Positions 32,888 through 45,700 of a DNA stretch of 64,000 nucleotides are shown one piece after another. This stretch comes from Heliopora coerulea (Eukaryota; Cnidaria; Anthozoa; Scleralcyonacea; Helioporidae). Position 1 is the first letter of the stretch. Every line of letters starts with the position of its first letter. The stretch is from assembly GCA_030142905.1 (NCBI GenBank), contig JASJOG010000072.1, positions 620,001 through 684,000 on the forward strand. The letters run 5' to 3'. The position numbers and the translations under genes were made by a program. The notes beneath the pieces were generated by a model. It saw only the letters and a list, made by a program, of their open reading frames with translations. It searched no databases and had not been told where the DNA came from.

Positions 32888-33110
32888 TCGTGTGATGTGG
32901 TGTGGTGTGATGTGGTGTGGTGTGATGTGGTGTGGTGTGATGTGGTGTGGTGTGATGTGGTGTGGTGTGATGTGGTGTGGTGTGATGTGGTGTGGTGTGA
33001 TGTGGTGTGGTGTGATGTGGTGTGGTGTGATGTGGTGTGGTGTGATGTGGTATGGTGTGATGTGGTGTGGTGTGATGTGGTGTGGTGTGATGTGGTATGG
33101 TGAGATGTGG
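32888..33110. repeat. 15-bp minisatellite, about 14 units
   Basis: The unit TGATGTGGTGTGGTG repeats with very few changes. Less regular related sequence extends on both sides (32530-33330). Because 15 is divisible by three, it produces long false open frames on both strands. Confidence 0.9.
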
Positions 33111-33990
33111 AGTAGTGTGATGTGGTGTGATGTGGTATGGTGAGATGTCATGTGGTGCGGTGTGATGTGGAGTAGTGAGATGGGATGTGGTGTGATGTGA
33201 TGTGATGTGGTAATACCGATACGTGATGTCTTGAGATGTGATGTGGAGTGGTAAGGTGTGATGTGATGTGATGTGATGTTGGGTGGTGTGATATGTGGTG
33301 TGATGGGATGTGGAGTGGTTTAATGCATTGGTTGTTGTGGATTGTGTAGCCAGGGGATGTGAAATGTGATGTCCACTACGCGAAGTATAAATTGCAGTGT
33401 GCTGTGGTACAGTACAATGCAGTATATTGTTGTTTGCATGTCAGCAACTGGACGTCACTCCAGTATGGTTATACTGTACTTTTCTTACCAGGCCTCGGAA
33501 CGGGAATTAATCTGGGTCATTCGCTTTGCTATTTTTGGAGTTGGAGCATTAGCCACAGTTATGGCACTGAAAGTTCAATCAATCTACGCACTTTGGTACT
33601 TGTGCTCCGACTTGGTCTACGCCATCCTATTTCCTCAACTTTGCTGCGTTATCTACGTACCTGGAGCAAACACGTACGGTGCTTTGATTGGGTATATCAC
33701 TGCCGTGGTATTGAGGGTCGGTGGGGGTGAATCGGTGATTGGCCTCGAGCCGTTCATCAAGTATCCCTATTTAATCGCAACAGATGGCTAGCTCTTCCCT
33801 TTTCGTACTTTTGCGGTGGGCTGCTCATTCATTTCAATAGTTTTCACGTCTTACTTCACGAAATCTTTGTTTTCGTCGAAGATCTTACCCAGGAAATGTG
33901 ACATTTTCGATTGTTTCCACGAAGAAGTTGTTCTTGAATTCGAAATGAACAAACGGAACCAATCGCGAAGGACACAAGTGCTATGATATG

Positions 33991-34991
33991 AAATCGTCAC
34001 AAAGAACTAAACTCTACAACTGCGGGTATTCTAAAATGGAAGATATTAAAATGACGGAATATACATAATTTGACATACCGTAAGGTGCTCCTTATTAAAT
34101 CTGGGCTTGTACAGCTTCGTAAGCATGTCACAAACAGGTTGAAGCAGTAACCCAAGGAAGATGAGGAACTCCCACATTTATCCTTGAACTTGGAATTCCT
34201 GGCATTTCACTTCTCAGTCTAGGTCACGAAAAAACAAAAAAGCAATAACAAACAAAAACCTATCAACCACCCCCCCCAAAAAAACCCCAGATTTTCTGTG
34301 TATGCTAAATCTGCAAGTTTTCATCTTTCAGTATTAGACATTCGATTTGATAGTCTTAGCTTGGAGCAAGTAATTCGTTCAAAGTAAGCAACATTGTGGC
34401 AATTGAGCAATGAAGTTTCTCCCATAAACGCAGCCTTCCTTAACTCTTCTCAACAAGAAATCTCTCTTTGATGGAAAAAAAAATCAATAGTTGTCACCCG
34501 CAGTGAAATGCTCTAGTGTTAGCCAGAGTAAAATAATACTGGTCTGATCCCATCCAAAATGTTGTGATACTTTATAAGTAGACTAAGAGAATAGATTACT
34601 GATGGGCATCGTATAGAATCCACCTGGTAATGACGTCTCAGTTTTCTTTCTCAACATACCTGGAGTCTCCTGACAAAAAGGGATCTTTATTTAACAACAC
34701 ACGAACTCTATCAAAAAAGGATCTTTATTTATCAGAGTATGATATTACTGCAGCAACTGGAGATGCTTCATTCAAATTGTACTGGTTAGACTGGAAAAAA
34801 TTAAGATCATTCCGACACAGATCCAAATTCAAACAGAGTCACGTTCAGACTAAATGACAACTTAGCGAGCTGGTCACCCACCTGCCGAAGTTAGCGTACT
34901 CTAGAGTAAATTTAAAAACATTTCAAAGTGAAGCTCTTTTATTTAAGATTACCAGACGTGACAGACGTCTGGCATCAGAAGAGCCTTAGTC
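33991..34991. other. Flank between transporter fragment C and Mab-21-like gene 4
   Basis: Copy of 6713-7845 with a deletion joining the transporter flank to the Mab-21 3' flank near 34626. No gene is seen. Confidence 0.6.
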
Positions 34992-37900
34992 TCACTCATG
35001 AGGCAACTTGACACCTCTTTCTTCTAACAGGGTCTTCATTTCCTCGTTAAACATTGCTTTGATACCTTCCATTGTGACAGTATCCAGACGTCCTTTCAGC
35101 ATCCCCGTCACTTTATTTTCCATATTCTTAAAGTCGCTATTCTTTAGCCAGCCGATTACGTCCTTGAAGGATTCTTTGGTTTCTTCGAATTGTTCACGCG
35201 CTAACGTATACTGCACCTGCTTCGTAAGCTCCATCGCTTTGGAGCTGCACACCAGTAAAGAAGATTCTTTCCCAACGTTCATCTGAGTAAAAAACTCGAG
35301 AGATAATGCGAGGAAGTCGTCAGTGATGAAATGTTTACCTGGCGAAAGATTTACAACTTCGTCTTCAACAAACTTAGTAAACGCTTCTTCATCCGATTTC
35401 TTCATTTCGTTGGCACAGTTCTCCAGAATCCAAAGTTCTCCAAGTTTCCTTCCTAAAAGTGATTGGTAGGCATACAGTGGAACAAGCAACGATTTCTGTA
35501 CGCCGGGATCGTCCATTCTTTGTATGCTTGCCAACATGTCTTTGTACTTCTGAACAAATAAAAAAAACAGAGACCGAAGGAGTTCGGTTCTTTCTTCTTG
35601 CGATAGATCACGATCTTGGATATTCACGAGATGAGGCTGCAGGTCCAAGCCTCTCAAAAACGTAGTTGAATAGTAAACCATTGAGTGGAGCCTTTTCAAC
35701 AAGTTAACTGTTTTCTGCACAAGGTTTTTTCTTATGTCTGCAACAGCGGCAGCTGTATTAGCAAGCTCAGACTCGTCCTCGCCCTCCAGTAAGTTGCTCT
35801 CAGGCATGATGTAATGAGGAAGACTACGTTTCTCCAGACATTCGTGAAGACGATCAAGGATGCTCGTGAGACACGCTGCCGTGTTGTCTTCCCTCCAGAA
35901 TGATTCCTCTCTGGCTTCGCGTTCCCTAAACAGGATGTTTTTCAAATGGTATGAACACACTATGAGCTCAGGAAAGTAAAACTTTTTAATCATCTTCATC
36001 AGGATCAGGACCTGGCGTTGAACAGGAGTCATACTCTGTCCAAGTTTGTTTTCTGCGAGAGAAAACGAGATCCTCCATTCTGTTTCATCCATCGTCATCT
36101 CTTCTTGGCCCAGGGCATTCTTCACCTTCTTTGGTTCCTCAGCTGATTCAGGGTTCTTGGTGTACTGCAGCAACTCGACAGGCTCACCAAAGCGCTTTCC
36201 CCTACCAACAGGAGCCAAATGACAGCCACATTCAAAGATGTCCTGCACAAGTTCGGGAGATGGCCAACCGTTTGGTCGAAAGCGCACCAACCAGTCCATA
36301 GCACGTTCAGGCCACGGCATTGGATATTTGAAAACTGTAGTACGATCAGATTCATAGCCAGGAAAGCCTTTTCGCTCTAGTTTACGCACTGGACCATGAA
36401 GGTCGTACGAGAAAGATTCTTTTAATAAGGTCTGGCTATTTCTTGTCATAGCATGGGGTCCCGCAGGCAGTACGTAAGTATGGTTGAGAAATGTTGTGTT
36501 TTTATACCGCGGACGCGCTTCTTTCCATTCTTGAGTCAGTCGTAATTTGGCATACCTGTTAGAAAAGAAGCAAGAGAAAGAGAAGACGAAGAAAAAGTAG
36601 AATAAGAAGTAGAACAAGGTGGCGACAAAGAAAAAACGTAGAAAATGAAGCAGAAAAAGAAGTAGAAGGAGAAGAAGATGAACAAGAAGTAGAAGGAAGA
36701 AGAAAAAGAAGTGGCAGAGGAAGTAGATGAATAAGAAAAGGAAGAAACGGAAGAAGAGGATGAAAAGGAGGAGGAAGAAGAAGTAGATGAAGAAGAAAAG
36801 GAAGAGGAATAAGAAGAAGAAAAAGAAAGAGGGGAAAAAGAAGAAAAACAGAGAAGAAGGACAACAATAACAACAGCAATGAGGAGAAGGAGTAAAAGCT
36901 TTAAAAGTTGACTAGAAAATTGAAATCTAATCAATGTCAACAGTTTAACAGACATTATTATACTTGAAATTATTTTTCATTATTCTTTGAGGAACCAGTA
37001 AAAAGTTTTACTTTATAATAAAATACTAATCACTTATATTTACAATTATCACTTGTATTGGATACCCATATAAGGTTAACTTTTGGAGTCCTCTCACAAC
37101 ATATTCACTCTCAATTATTTCCATTCTCAAGAACGCCTAGTGCATCGTACAGTAGTAGAAGAAGTTAGGGGAGGGCCAGGTGGAGAAAGACGGGGAAAAA
37201 TGTGGGGAAATTGGGAAAGAATAAAAATGGTAAAGATAAAAAAGTACAACGTGGACAAAACCAAAATTATTATTTCACAACAATTTTACCAACCTAGGGT
37301 TATCTATCACATGTTCTGCTGTAAATATCGGAACTATTTTCTCCTCTTCAACAATGAATGGTTCACATTCTGACATCACATCACGATCAGGTTGCCAGTA
37401 AATGTTCTCAGCAACAGATTCTGCAAAAAGTCTCTTGTCACTTTTGGCAACAACAAACCTAGGTATACAGAAGCCTTCAACACGACTGCCTGCTTCTAAA
37501 TCACTAGATAATGGACAGGAAATATGCTCAGGGTCAGAATGTCTTGCTTTGTTTTCACCTTGCCACCAAAACCATTCACCATATACATATTCCACAGGAA
37601 AGAGGCAGCTGATAACTGCTGAAAATGGTTGGACCCACAGATTGGATTTCTTATCAAAGTTGAAAGGAGTTTCCTGTGGCAAGAAAAAGATAAAAGAGTG
37701 ATCAATTACATACTTTGTTCTCCAGTTGTTTTTTTGTTTTGTTGTTTTTTAAATAAAATATTGATCTTGTATTATTCCCTCTGTATTAGATATATGTCAA
37801 TCTTATTTAGTTGTAATATTATGCTTTGGTTTGCTTTATAAAACGTTTTTCAAAACATTTATCTGAATTTTTAAAGAGTGATGTTGTCCAAGATAGAAGC

Positions 37901-40295
37901 CAGGCTGAAATCATAAATTTAGCATATGGTAAATGTAACTGCCCATCACAAAACACAGAATAAAACCATAATCAGCTTTAGAAGCAAGTGACTAATACCA
38001 GAAGAGGTGGGAAAGACTATTGTGGGGGGCAGGGCTAATTAGTATAGTTGTTATTGTGTATGAAGGTGACTTGATATTGGAACTTCTACATTTGTGTTAA
38101 AAAACAATGTATATTTAATATTAAACTATTTAACAATCAGGAGATAAAAATAAAGTTTTATTAGATGCCCTAATGTTTGGTTGTGTCATACAGCCCAGTC
38201 AGAGTGTGGATATAATTGCGCAGGTCTCAAGTTTGGATGGGCTGGATGCTGGTCACCAGAAAGACAACTTTTGCCTTGGGTGTGAGACTCTAGGGGGGTC
38301 CGGGGGCATGCTCCCCCGGAAAATTTTCAAAATCAGGCTCTCTGAAAAGCCATTTCCTGCATTTTGAGACCATTTTGAAGCAAAATTGAATGATTTTCTT
38401 TGACCCTGTTACCCCCTCACTTAGACTCAAAAATGCACTCCTCTGCACTTCACTTTGTACTTTTTGGAAATTTAATCTTAATCTGTACATCTACACTGAT
38501 ATGCCACACCACACATCTCAGTTGCAACAGATTCAACTGATTTTATTCTCTGGGTTTGACGTATTATTATCACTGCCTAACTTGCAGAAGTATTCTTTTG
38601 CAAATTGCGAAACTCGCACTGTTCAAAGTCCCCATGAATCTCCGCGGTCGCATGCGCATGAGTTTCTTGCAAGCGACTGGGGACAAGTCAACAATATGAT
38701 CTCAAGCAGTCTGTGTGCACGATATCAGTGTGATTATATTTACAAAGAAATGAATTGTAAACATGTCTGGGATGTCACAGAATGCGTTTAACGGTGTTTC
38801 AAGTTCCACTGTCAAATCAAAGCTTATATTTGTGTTCCAAAACACATTTAATAATAATTTCACAACACGGAAGACAGAAATACAGCAAATCAATGCCAAT
38901 GCGGGTTTTTATGCTAGCCTGGCGGGTCGGCGGGTTTGGATGTCGAGATGCGGGTCTGACCTGCCAGATGCGGCTCACTTGGGACCTATGTAACTGCAGC
39001 TTACAATGAATAAATAGATAACTAAAAGTATTATATTACAGGAAGTTTTAAGCTTAGAGATTAAGAGGCTTTCTCTTATCAGAAGTTCAGGGGTTAAAGA
39101 GGAACAGAAAAGAAATTTTTTAAACCTTCTGTAATACACTCCTAGCTATCTATTTATTCATTGTAAACTGTAATTATATCTATATGATTTCTGATGATGT
39201 GTGTCATGACAAAATATTACCTGATAATGGCTGTATTCCCTGCTTTGTGCTGGGCACTCATATTTGTTTTAAAATATGCATATAAGCATAGCTATGTACG
39301 TTAGCATATATACAGATTATTGACATGCATGTATGTATTATACACGTACAAAAGCTGGACTCCAAAACATTGAAGAAATAAAGTGGATTTGATTTTAAGT
39401 ACATGATTCTTGATGTTTTCAATATTGCTGGAAATCACTCTATATTCACAAATGCTCATATGTGAGGAGGATGTGCAACTTTTAAGAAGTCCTCAAGCCC
39501 GGAGCTGGCTCTCAATTTCGGGGGGGGTATTTCCGCACACATAGCCGCGACGTGGACAAAAAATTGAGCTGGGGGTCTGTAGTCGTCTCTGGGGGGGGTT
39601 GTTCCCGAGGGGATCCTGGTCGCATTCTGGGGAAATTTTATAAATACGTTTTTCTTTTTTTTTTGTTTGTAAAGAGGGCACGACTTTCATTATATTGTGG
39701 TTGGGGGGGGGGGGCACTGCCTCCCAGGCCCCCCTCAGCTCCGGGCCTGGAAGTCCTTCAATTCTATTAACACAAACAATAAAGATATTTATAACCAACT
39801 CGTTAGCCTTGACGAGGCTATTGAATTGGCAAATTCCTTTAGAGGAGGCTTTGTTCGGCGAACCCTTTTAAAGAACGAACAGAACGTGGCTGAAGCTTGG
39901 TTTTGGGCCTGTGGGTCTTTCAGAGGGCTTTCAATCCTATATTCATGCACGTAATCGCATTCCTTCACGTTCTTATCCTTACCATTTTTTTTGTTGCGAC
40001 ATACGAGGAACGGAAGACAATCAGGTTTCAAACCTTATCTGGAACCGGAGGATACACAGTTTAAACGTAGTTTCCACAGCTCTTACTTGTTGCCGAACTG
40101 TGAATGCGTCAACGACTCAACAGCTCTCATTCACGGGCAACCGGAGAAAATCGGATACGATAAACTACATTAACAACTTAAGAAGATGAAAAGGCATGCG
40201 GGGACTCAGCAACCTTACAGTGCAAAATTTTCCCAAAAATGTTATCTTAAAAGCACAAACTCAAAGATACTTGATATACTTACAAGTTCTGTCAT
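34992..40295 (-). CDS. Mab-21 / cGAS-like nucleotidyltransferase-fold protein, copy 4
   Basis: Coding exons are 40295-40284 (M-T-E-L), 37673-37294 and 36555-34992. Frame is open across both junctions and gives 651 residues. GSRVEGFCIPRF and D-R-D (QPDRDVM) are in the second exon. The Mab-21 motifs EWRISFSLAE, SYHLKNILF and LPHYIMPESNLL are in the third. The C-terminal extension ends RGVKLPHE. Intron 1 (about 2.6 kb) carries a 0.78-kb transposon-like insertion and a 257-bp MITE. Intron 2 carries the purine tract but no SINE. Function is as inferred for the other copies. Confidence 0.82.
36561..36880. repeat. Polypurine/polypyrimidine tract of copy 4
   Basis: AG-only tract next to the acceptor of the last exon, as in the other three Mab-21 genes. 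Confidence 0.85.
38219..38996. mobile_element. About 780-bp transposon-like insertion in intron 1 of copy 4
   Basis: The flanks read GTGTGGATATAATTG and GCTTACAATGAATAAATAG, which are contiguous in copy 3 near 26175. The ends pair as AGGTCTCAAGT on the left and AGGTCCCAAGT read inward on the right, so terminal inverted repeats are likely. Internal C/G-rich segment near 38290-38330. No transposase is seen and the target duplication is not clear. Confidence 0.6.
39494..39750. mobile_element. 257-bp MITE with 7-bp target duplication
   Basis: AAGTCCT occurs at 39487-39493 and 39751-39757. Empty sites exist at the same place in copies 1 and 3 (near 3850 and 27612). The ends pair as GCCCGGAGCTG. 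It is non-coding and G-rich. Confidence 0.75.
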
Positions 40296-41085
40296 GTCGT
40301 GGGTTGTCTGTTCTTTAACAACTGAGAAAAACAATTCCTTCTAGACTGGCATTACACAATGTCCGCATATGAGATCGTTACGACAGTTCTGAATAGACAT
40401 GAATAAAAGAAATAACGGAAATGCTTCTCGCGTGGTCGATATCCTTAATTGGTAGAAACTTGGTCGAGTACTATTGCAAATGCTGCATTCTGATTGGCTA
40501 CGCGACTCGGTATCTATTCGTCGATAGATAGCGAGTAGCGAAAATGGCTTCCGCCTCGCGTTTTCGTGAAGTTTCTGAAGACAAAATAGAATGCTTACTT
40601 GAAAGTACAATCCCAGAGAAGACGAAAAATGTTCTTTGTAAAGTGTGTTTCTACTAAAACAATTAGATTACTCGTTCTCGAGCTCATAATCTAATTGTTA
40701 AATATTAAAAAGAATAACGTTACATCCTGCTGAGGGGCCCCTCCCGCTCAACGATGCTAGGAGCTTCACGATCTACGATGTCAACTTGAACGAGGACGTC
40801 CTCTAAAATTTCGGTATTTAAAGAAATCACGGTTTACTGACCACCATGTTTGATACTTGTGGCTTGTTTTAGGACTCCTAAAACGCTTCAATCCTCATAA
40901 AACGAATGCTGTCTCGAGTTGAGTTCAATCTTAAGTAGCAATTTTTTCCACTCCACGAGCCCACGTCTTTTTGAACAAGTAAAAATTATGCGGGTGCCAT
41001 TGTATACACAATGACGACGCTGTTGAAAGTGCTCTAGAGAATAAAAATTAAACATTCTCTTTGTTTTGCATCAAGAATGCTTTTC
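40296..41085. promoter_or_regulatory. Region upstream of Mab-21-like copy 4
   Basis: Duplicate of 28161-28950, presumed to hold 5' UTR and promoter of copy 4. No core promoter element is recognised. Confidence 0.3.
40544..40657 (+). pseudogene. 37-codon ORF, copy of the recombinase-like N-terminal remnant
   Basis: MASASRFREVSEDKIE to IPEKTKNVLCKVCFY, then stop, as at 14605-14718. Confidence 0.3.
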
Positions 41086-41129
41086 TTAATACACACGCTC
41101 TCAGGCTGTTCTCTCAGAAAAACTTTCTG

Positions 41130-41202
41130 AGTCCCTGACCGGAATCGAACCCGTAACCTTCTGATCGCCGGTGAAATGCTCCAACCATTAAGCTACAAAG
41201 AC
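41130..41202 (-). repeat. tRNA-like segment
   Basis: Minus-strand 73-base unit that faces the two plus-strand units downstream, the same head-to-head order as at 13012-13183 but with about 250 bp between. Confidence 0.55.
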
Positions 41203-41455
41203 TTCACATGGTGAGCGAAGGTTAAATTTGTGTACTGGTTCGTAAGATGGTAGACATATGTACTGCCAGTCTGCAAGTCTCGATATGTCGTCTATTATTT
41301 TTATGTTAATCAATGATGTGATTGTGGTAGCTTGGTAATTACATTCTTGATACGCACGCTCTCAAGCTGTTCTCTCAGACATTCTGCAGACTGGCAGTAC
41401 ATATGTCTACCATCTATACGAACCAGTACACAAATTTAACCTTCGCTCACCATCT

Positions 41456-41860
41456 GAGTCTTTGTAGCTCAATGATTAGAGCATCTCATCGGCGATCAGA
41501 AGGTTACGGCTTCGATTCCCATCCGGGACTCAGAAAGTTTTTCTGAGAGAACAGCCTGAGAGCGTGCGAATTAAGAACATAATTACGAAGCTACCACAAT
41601 CACATCATTGATTAACATAAAAATAGACGACATATCGAGACTAGCAGACTGGCAGTACATATGTCTACCATCTATACGAACCAGTACACAAATTTAACCT
41701 TCGCTCACCATCTGAGTCTTTGTAGCTCAATGGTTAGAGCATCTCATCGGCGATCAGAAGGTTACGGCTTCGATTCCCGTCAGGGACTCAGAAAGTTTTT
41801 CTGAGAGAACAGCTTGAGAGCGTGCATATTGACAACATAATTACCAAGCTACCACAATCA
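41456..41860 (+). repeat. 258-bp tandem pair with tRNA-like segments
   Basis: Units start at 41456 and 41714, again 258 bp apart. The tRNA-like parts are 41458-41530 and 41716-41788. It lies upstream of Mab-21-like gene 4, whereas the four-unit array lies inside the first intron of gene 2. Confidence 0.7.
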
Positions 41861-42119
41861 CATTATTGAAAATGCTTTTGTTTAAAAAACATCATCTCTC
41901 CAGGTTAAGGTCGTAGATCTTAAGGTATCTACTAACAGTCTGTCAACAACGGCTCTACTACCCGGCACTTGTCCTACAACAAATGCGTGGCGTAACCAGC
42001 CTCCTAGTCCTGGTTGGGCAAGATCAGAAAAATTTCCTCAAAATGAGTTTCAATCGTGAAGCACGAGATGAACTGCATAGTGACCAGAGACTCGCCCCGA
42101 GGACCTCGTCGCATCCAGG

Positions 42120-42573
42120 GCAAAGTGTTAGTTAATCAAATTCTGCACAACTTTTGCCCTAGTATTTTCTCCTCTTTTTATCTCTTTCCACACTGTCACT
42201 GGGATCGTGTATCTTTTGTAAGCTGGCAAGCGCATTTTTGCATTTTTGTACAAACAAGGAGTACGAACAGTGGGAGAGCCAGTATTTTTCTGCTTCTGAT
42301 AGATCAGGATCTTGAATCTTTGAGATATGAGGTTTGCAGGTCCAAGTCTAGCAAAATCGTAGTAGACAAGCAAGCCTTTGAGATGAGCGTTTTTAATAAA
42401 CTAACTAATTTCTGGGCAAGGTTTCTTCTTAAGTCGTCGACAGTAGCAGCTCCCTTGATAAACTCAGCCTCATCCTCGCCCTCAGATAAGTTGCTCTGTG
42501 GCATGTTATGGGGAAGACAACGTTCCTTCAGACATTTTATACGACGATTATGCACGCTCGCAACACGCACACG
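42120..42573 (-). pseudogene. Diverged Mab-21-like C-terminal fragment, copy c
   Basis: Matches 15411-15853. An extra T near 42333 (GAGGTTTGCAGG against GAGGTTGCAGG) shifts the frame after ILLDLDLQ. No upstream domain is present. Confidence 0.75.
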
Positions 42574-42597
42574 CGTTGCAAGCGTGCTTTATATCAC

Positions 42598-42602
<5 letters not shown>

Positions 42603-42637
<35 letters not shown>
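42603..42637. repeat. (TG)n microsatellite
   Basis: Dinucleotide run that replaces the AT run found in the duplicates at 15880 and 30167. Confidence 0.9.
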
Positions 42638-42642
<5 letters not shown>

Positions 42643-42659
42643 TTAAAAACCGAGCAGGA

Positions 42660-42719
42660 GTGCTTTATCGGGATTTAAAACACGAGGCGATAACCGAGTG
42701 TTTTATATCTATAAAGCAC
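42660..42719. repeat. Hairpin of the GTGCTTTATC family
   Basis: Copy of 16098-16157, at the right end of the segmental-duplication array. Confidence 0.6.
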
Positions 42720-42789
42720 GAATTGCAAGCTTTTTAGATGTCTTCTAAAATGAACCTTCTAGTACGCTAGTTCGCGAAGAAAGTCTGGA

Positions 42790-45700
42790 AATTTATCTTT
42801 TGTAAGCCAAAAAAACAAACTTCTTCATATGTAAAGGTACATGTGTCTTTATCACATATAAAGACCCTAGTGGTGAAAACTAGGGATCTCACTCACCATC
42901 AACCGCGGTTTATTTTACCGTGAGTGTGCCGCGTTTCAACGGTGACGAACAAGCCTCTCAAGTTATATCTGAAGTCCAGTCTACAGGTTGTTAGGATTCA
43001 CACGGTAAGATTAGGAAGTAGGGATTGACATGTGACTTTCATCTGGTAGTTGTATGTAATCTCACGGTTTCACATGCGAATCTTCGTGAAGCTTTGTAAC
43101 AAAGGTTCGAAGATTAAATTTTAACCTTCGTTTCACCGCTATTAGGGAGTTTAAGCAAACACTACGGCAACGTCTTCTTACAATAGAAATTTTCATTCAA
43201 AACAAAAGGAATGAATAATTTGATGTCCCAAGACTATTTTCCACACCGTCCTACTTCTTCACAGTATGTCGTCGAGGACATTTCCACGGTTCCACGACTA
43301 CGTTAACACACAATAGGTAAGACGTTTCGGATCCTTTGAACGTTAACAAATTGGCCTGAGCTACTGAAAAGAGTTTCAGAGGCGTAAACAATATTCACAG
43401 TTCGTGACAACTTCAGTAGAATGTTATTCTTTTCAAATGTGTTTAGTGAAGCTACTTTGTGAGATGCCCTATTGTCTGTATGTGGCAGTATTGACGCCTA
43501 AATGAAAGAATATGTAAATCAACTAGCTGACTGGGGAATAGAATTCTATTTCAAAAGGACGACTCTGACCTTGAAATATCATCCATTTAATTATACGAAT
43601 ACCAAACATCAAAACGAAAGTCATGGAACATTTTTTATCGAACTGCAACCTTGTCCGAAATCTCACTTCTCTTACTACTTAACCATGCCAACGTTATTTC
43701 CTTAGTTAAAAAAAAAAATCCATGAAAGTCACGAGGTAAGGAAATTGGTGGAAGATATTTGTCCAGAGTCCAGGAACAGTGCGCAATGATGACTGACAAA
43801 GTGTGATAAGGGCAAAAAGGTTCCAGAGGATGCGCATGCAATAAGGACAGTAAAAATGGAGCTACAGTTCCCTGCGTCGCAAGTTTTACCTCTGCGCATG
43901 GAGGAAATTTTTCTGGGATCTCAAAGGACGAGCAGACAGCCGAAAATGACCTTCAAGCCACTGCGAAATTCCACATTCAATGTAGAGGAAAGTCTGGGGA
44001 CCTTCCTTGAGTCAAGGGCGCAACTAGAAAATTTGAAAAGGGGGTTCGTTTTTGGTCTGGAACCCCCCTGCCCCAAACAATAACAACACACATAGTAATC
44101 TATGTTAAGTATGTGTTTAGTTTATGGTAACAACATTCGACGTCAAAGGCGATAGAAAGAGTAGAAGTAACTTCTGGGCAGCTCAGGACATTATAGCTGA
44201 CATCCAAAAACTCCCTCACACTCCTCAAAAAGGGGGGAACGAACGCCCTCCCCGACCCCCCTCGTCGCGCCCATGCCTTGAGCCGTTTAACTTCGTGTCG
44301 GACCTTTTGTCCCTTGTTGGATAACCGACTGCACGAATTCCAAGTTCATTTACGTAGGAAACGTTTAAGGTCCAGCCACGGGTTCCGTCACGACATCATG
44401 TGATACGATTTGCCCAATTGAACCCTCGTTCTCAAAACCAAATCTTCACTAAGTCAGTGCTTCGACAAATCAAGCGTGATTAATGCATACGCCTTCTTTG
44501 TGGAACGACTGTGGAGGCTTAGACCTTGCGAGTCCTGTTTTTCCAGGGTAAGTTTTTGATTAGTCGAAGTAAAGGTACCATGATCTGATCCTGTTGTACG
44601 TACCTAATACAACAACCTTGACTAGCCAACTATCACTATATTAAACCGGTAAAGGTGAGTGTGCAAATATACCCGAACTGTTCTAATCATTTAGTAACAC
44701 TAGCAACATACGCATTGTTCTTTAAAAAACCGCTTTTGTCAATTTTATGTCCGAGAAGTCGAGTTTTTTAATAAACGCCGGTAAACACAACATGAATTTA
44801 CTTCTCCACGGTTTTACTTTTACATGTGCATTTGCTCCTGAAGAACTGAAAATCTGTTTGACCTCGTTTCTGGATTTACTCGCCTTTTGCTTTATTTTGT
44901 GCATTCGAAATATCCAACACCATATTTTATGTTTGTATGCGGGAACCCTGATTAAGAATTCTATGTGACAAACCGAGAAAAACGCCGATCATTCTGTTTC
45001 TGAAAGCAACCTTCTTCCACGGTGGTTACAGCTTTTGCCACTAAAGTTGTGAGTTGCGGCACTGAAGCTACAGTCGAGTTCAGTCGAACTTACCATAAAT
45101 GAGCACAACTAGTCATGATTTGGTCTCGAATGTCGACTGTCGACATTGAATACTAGTTGAAAATAGCATTCTACCTTGAGCTCGCGTCGAAGCCGGCTAA
45201 ACTTTTTATGCTCTGATGAAGTTTGAACTAAGGAGACGAAACTTTGCTGTCTTATTGAAATTAAATTATTTTTTCACCAAAGCTCATTTTCTGAGGTAAC
45301 TCGAGTTGTTCATCACATTTTTTTTCCTCAAAGAAAGTCACAAGAAAAAAAACCTATCGTGAATAGAGAGTCACGAGAAGGAATTATCTGAAATTTAATA
45401 GCCTTCAGAGTTCAACTAGATGAGGGTGCACAAATGGTTGCGTACGAGTGCATCTACTGCCGAAGTTCGGCAGAAACGTTTAAGTACGACTCGAAGTCAA
45501 CAGTCTCATTCCTTTGCCATGCAAGGATAACAAAAACGACATTTGAACCTCGATTACAACACGGATATCGTTCCTCGATGTGTTCCTCCTTAATTAAGAA
45601 GTTTTAACCGGTTTGTCGGCGTGTGAGTTTCACTAATACACATCGGAACACGTTCGTGCAAGTTTTTCTCATCAGTGCAATTAGACTGAAACAAGCCCTA

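Larger units (their letters stand above)
32091..33990 (+). pseudogene. SLC5A7: Choline transporter 3' fragment C (exons 6 and 7 only)
   Basis: Exon 6 (32091-32317) is open with intact splice sites. Exon 7 starts after CCAG at about 33491 and is open until TAG in place of the glutamine codon in ATDGQLFPF (near 33788). A one-base loss near 33955 (AAACGGAACC against AAACGGGAACC) also shifts the tail. Upstream exons are missing, and a MITE has inserted in the intron. Confidence 0.85.

Noticed and set aside
32720..33151. Long frames of His/Thr or Cys/Asp/Val/Trp repeats on both strands
   Set aside because: They are translations of the 15-bp minisatellite, whose unit length is a multiple of three.
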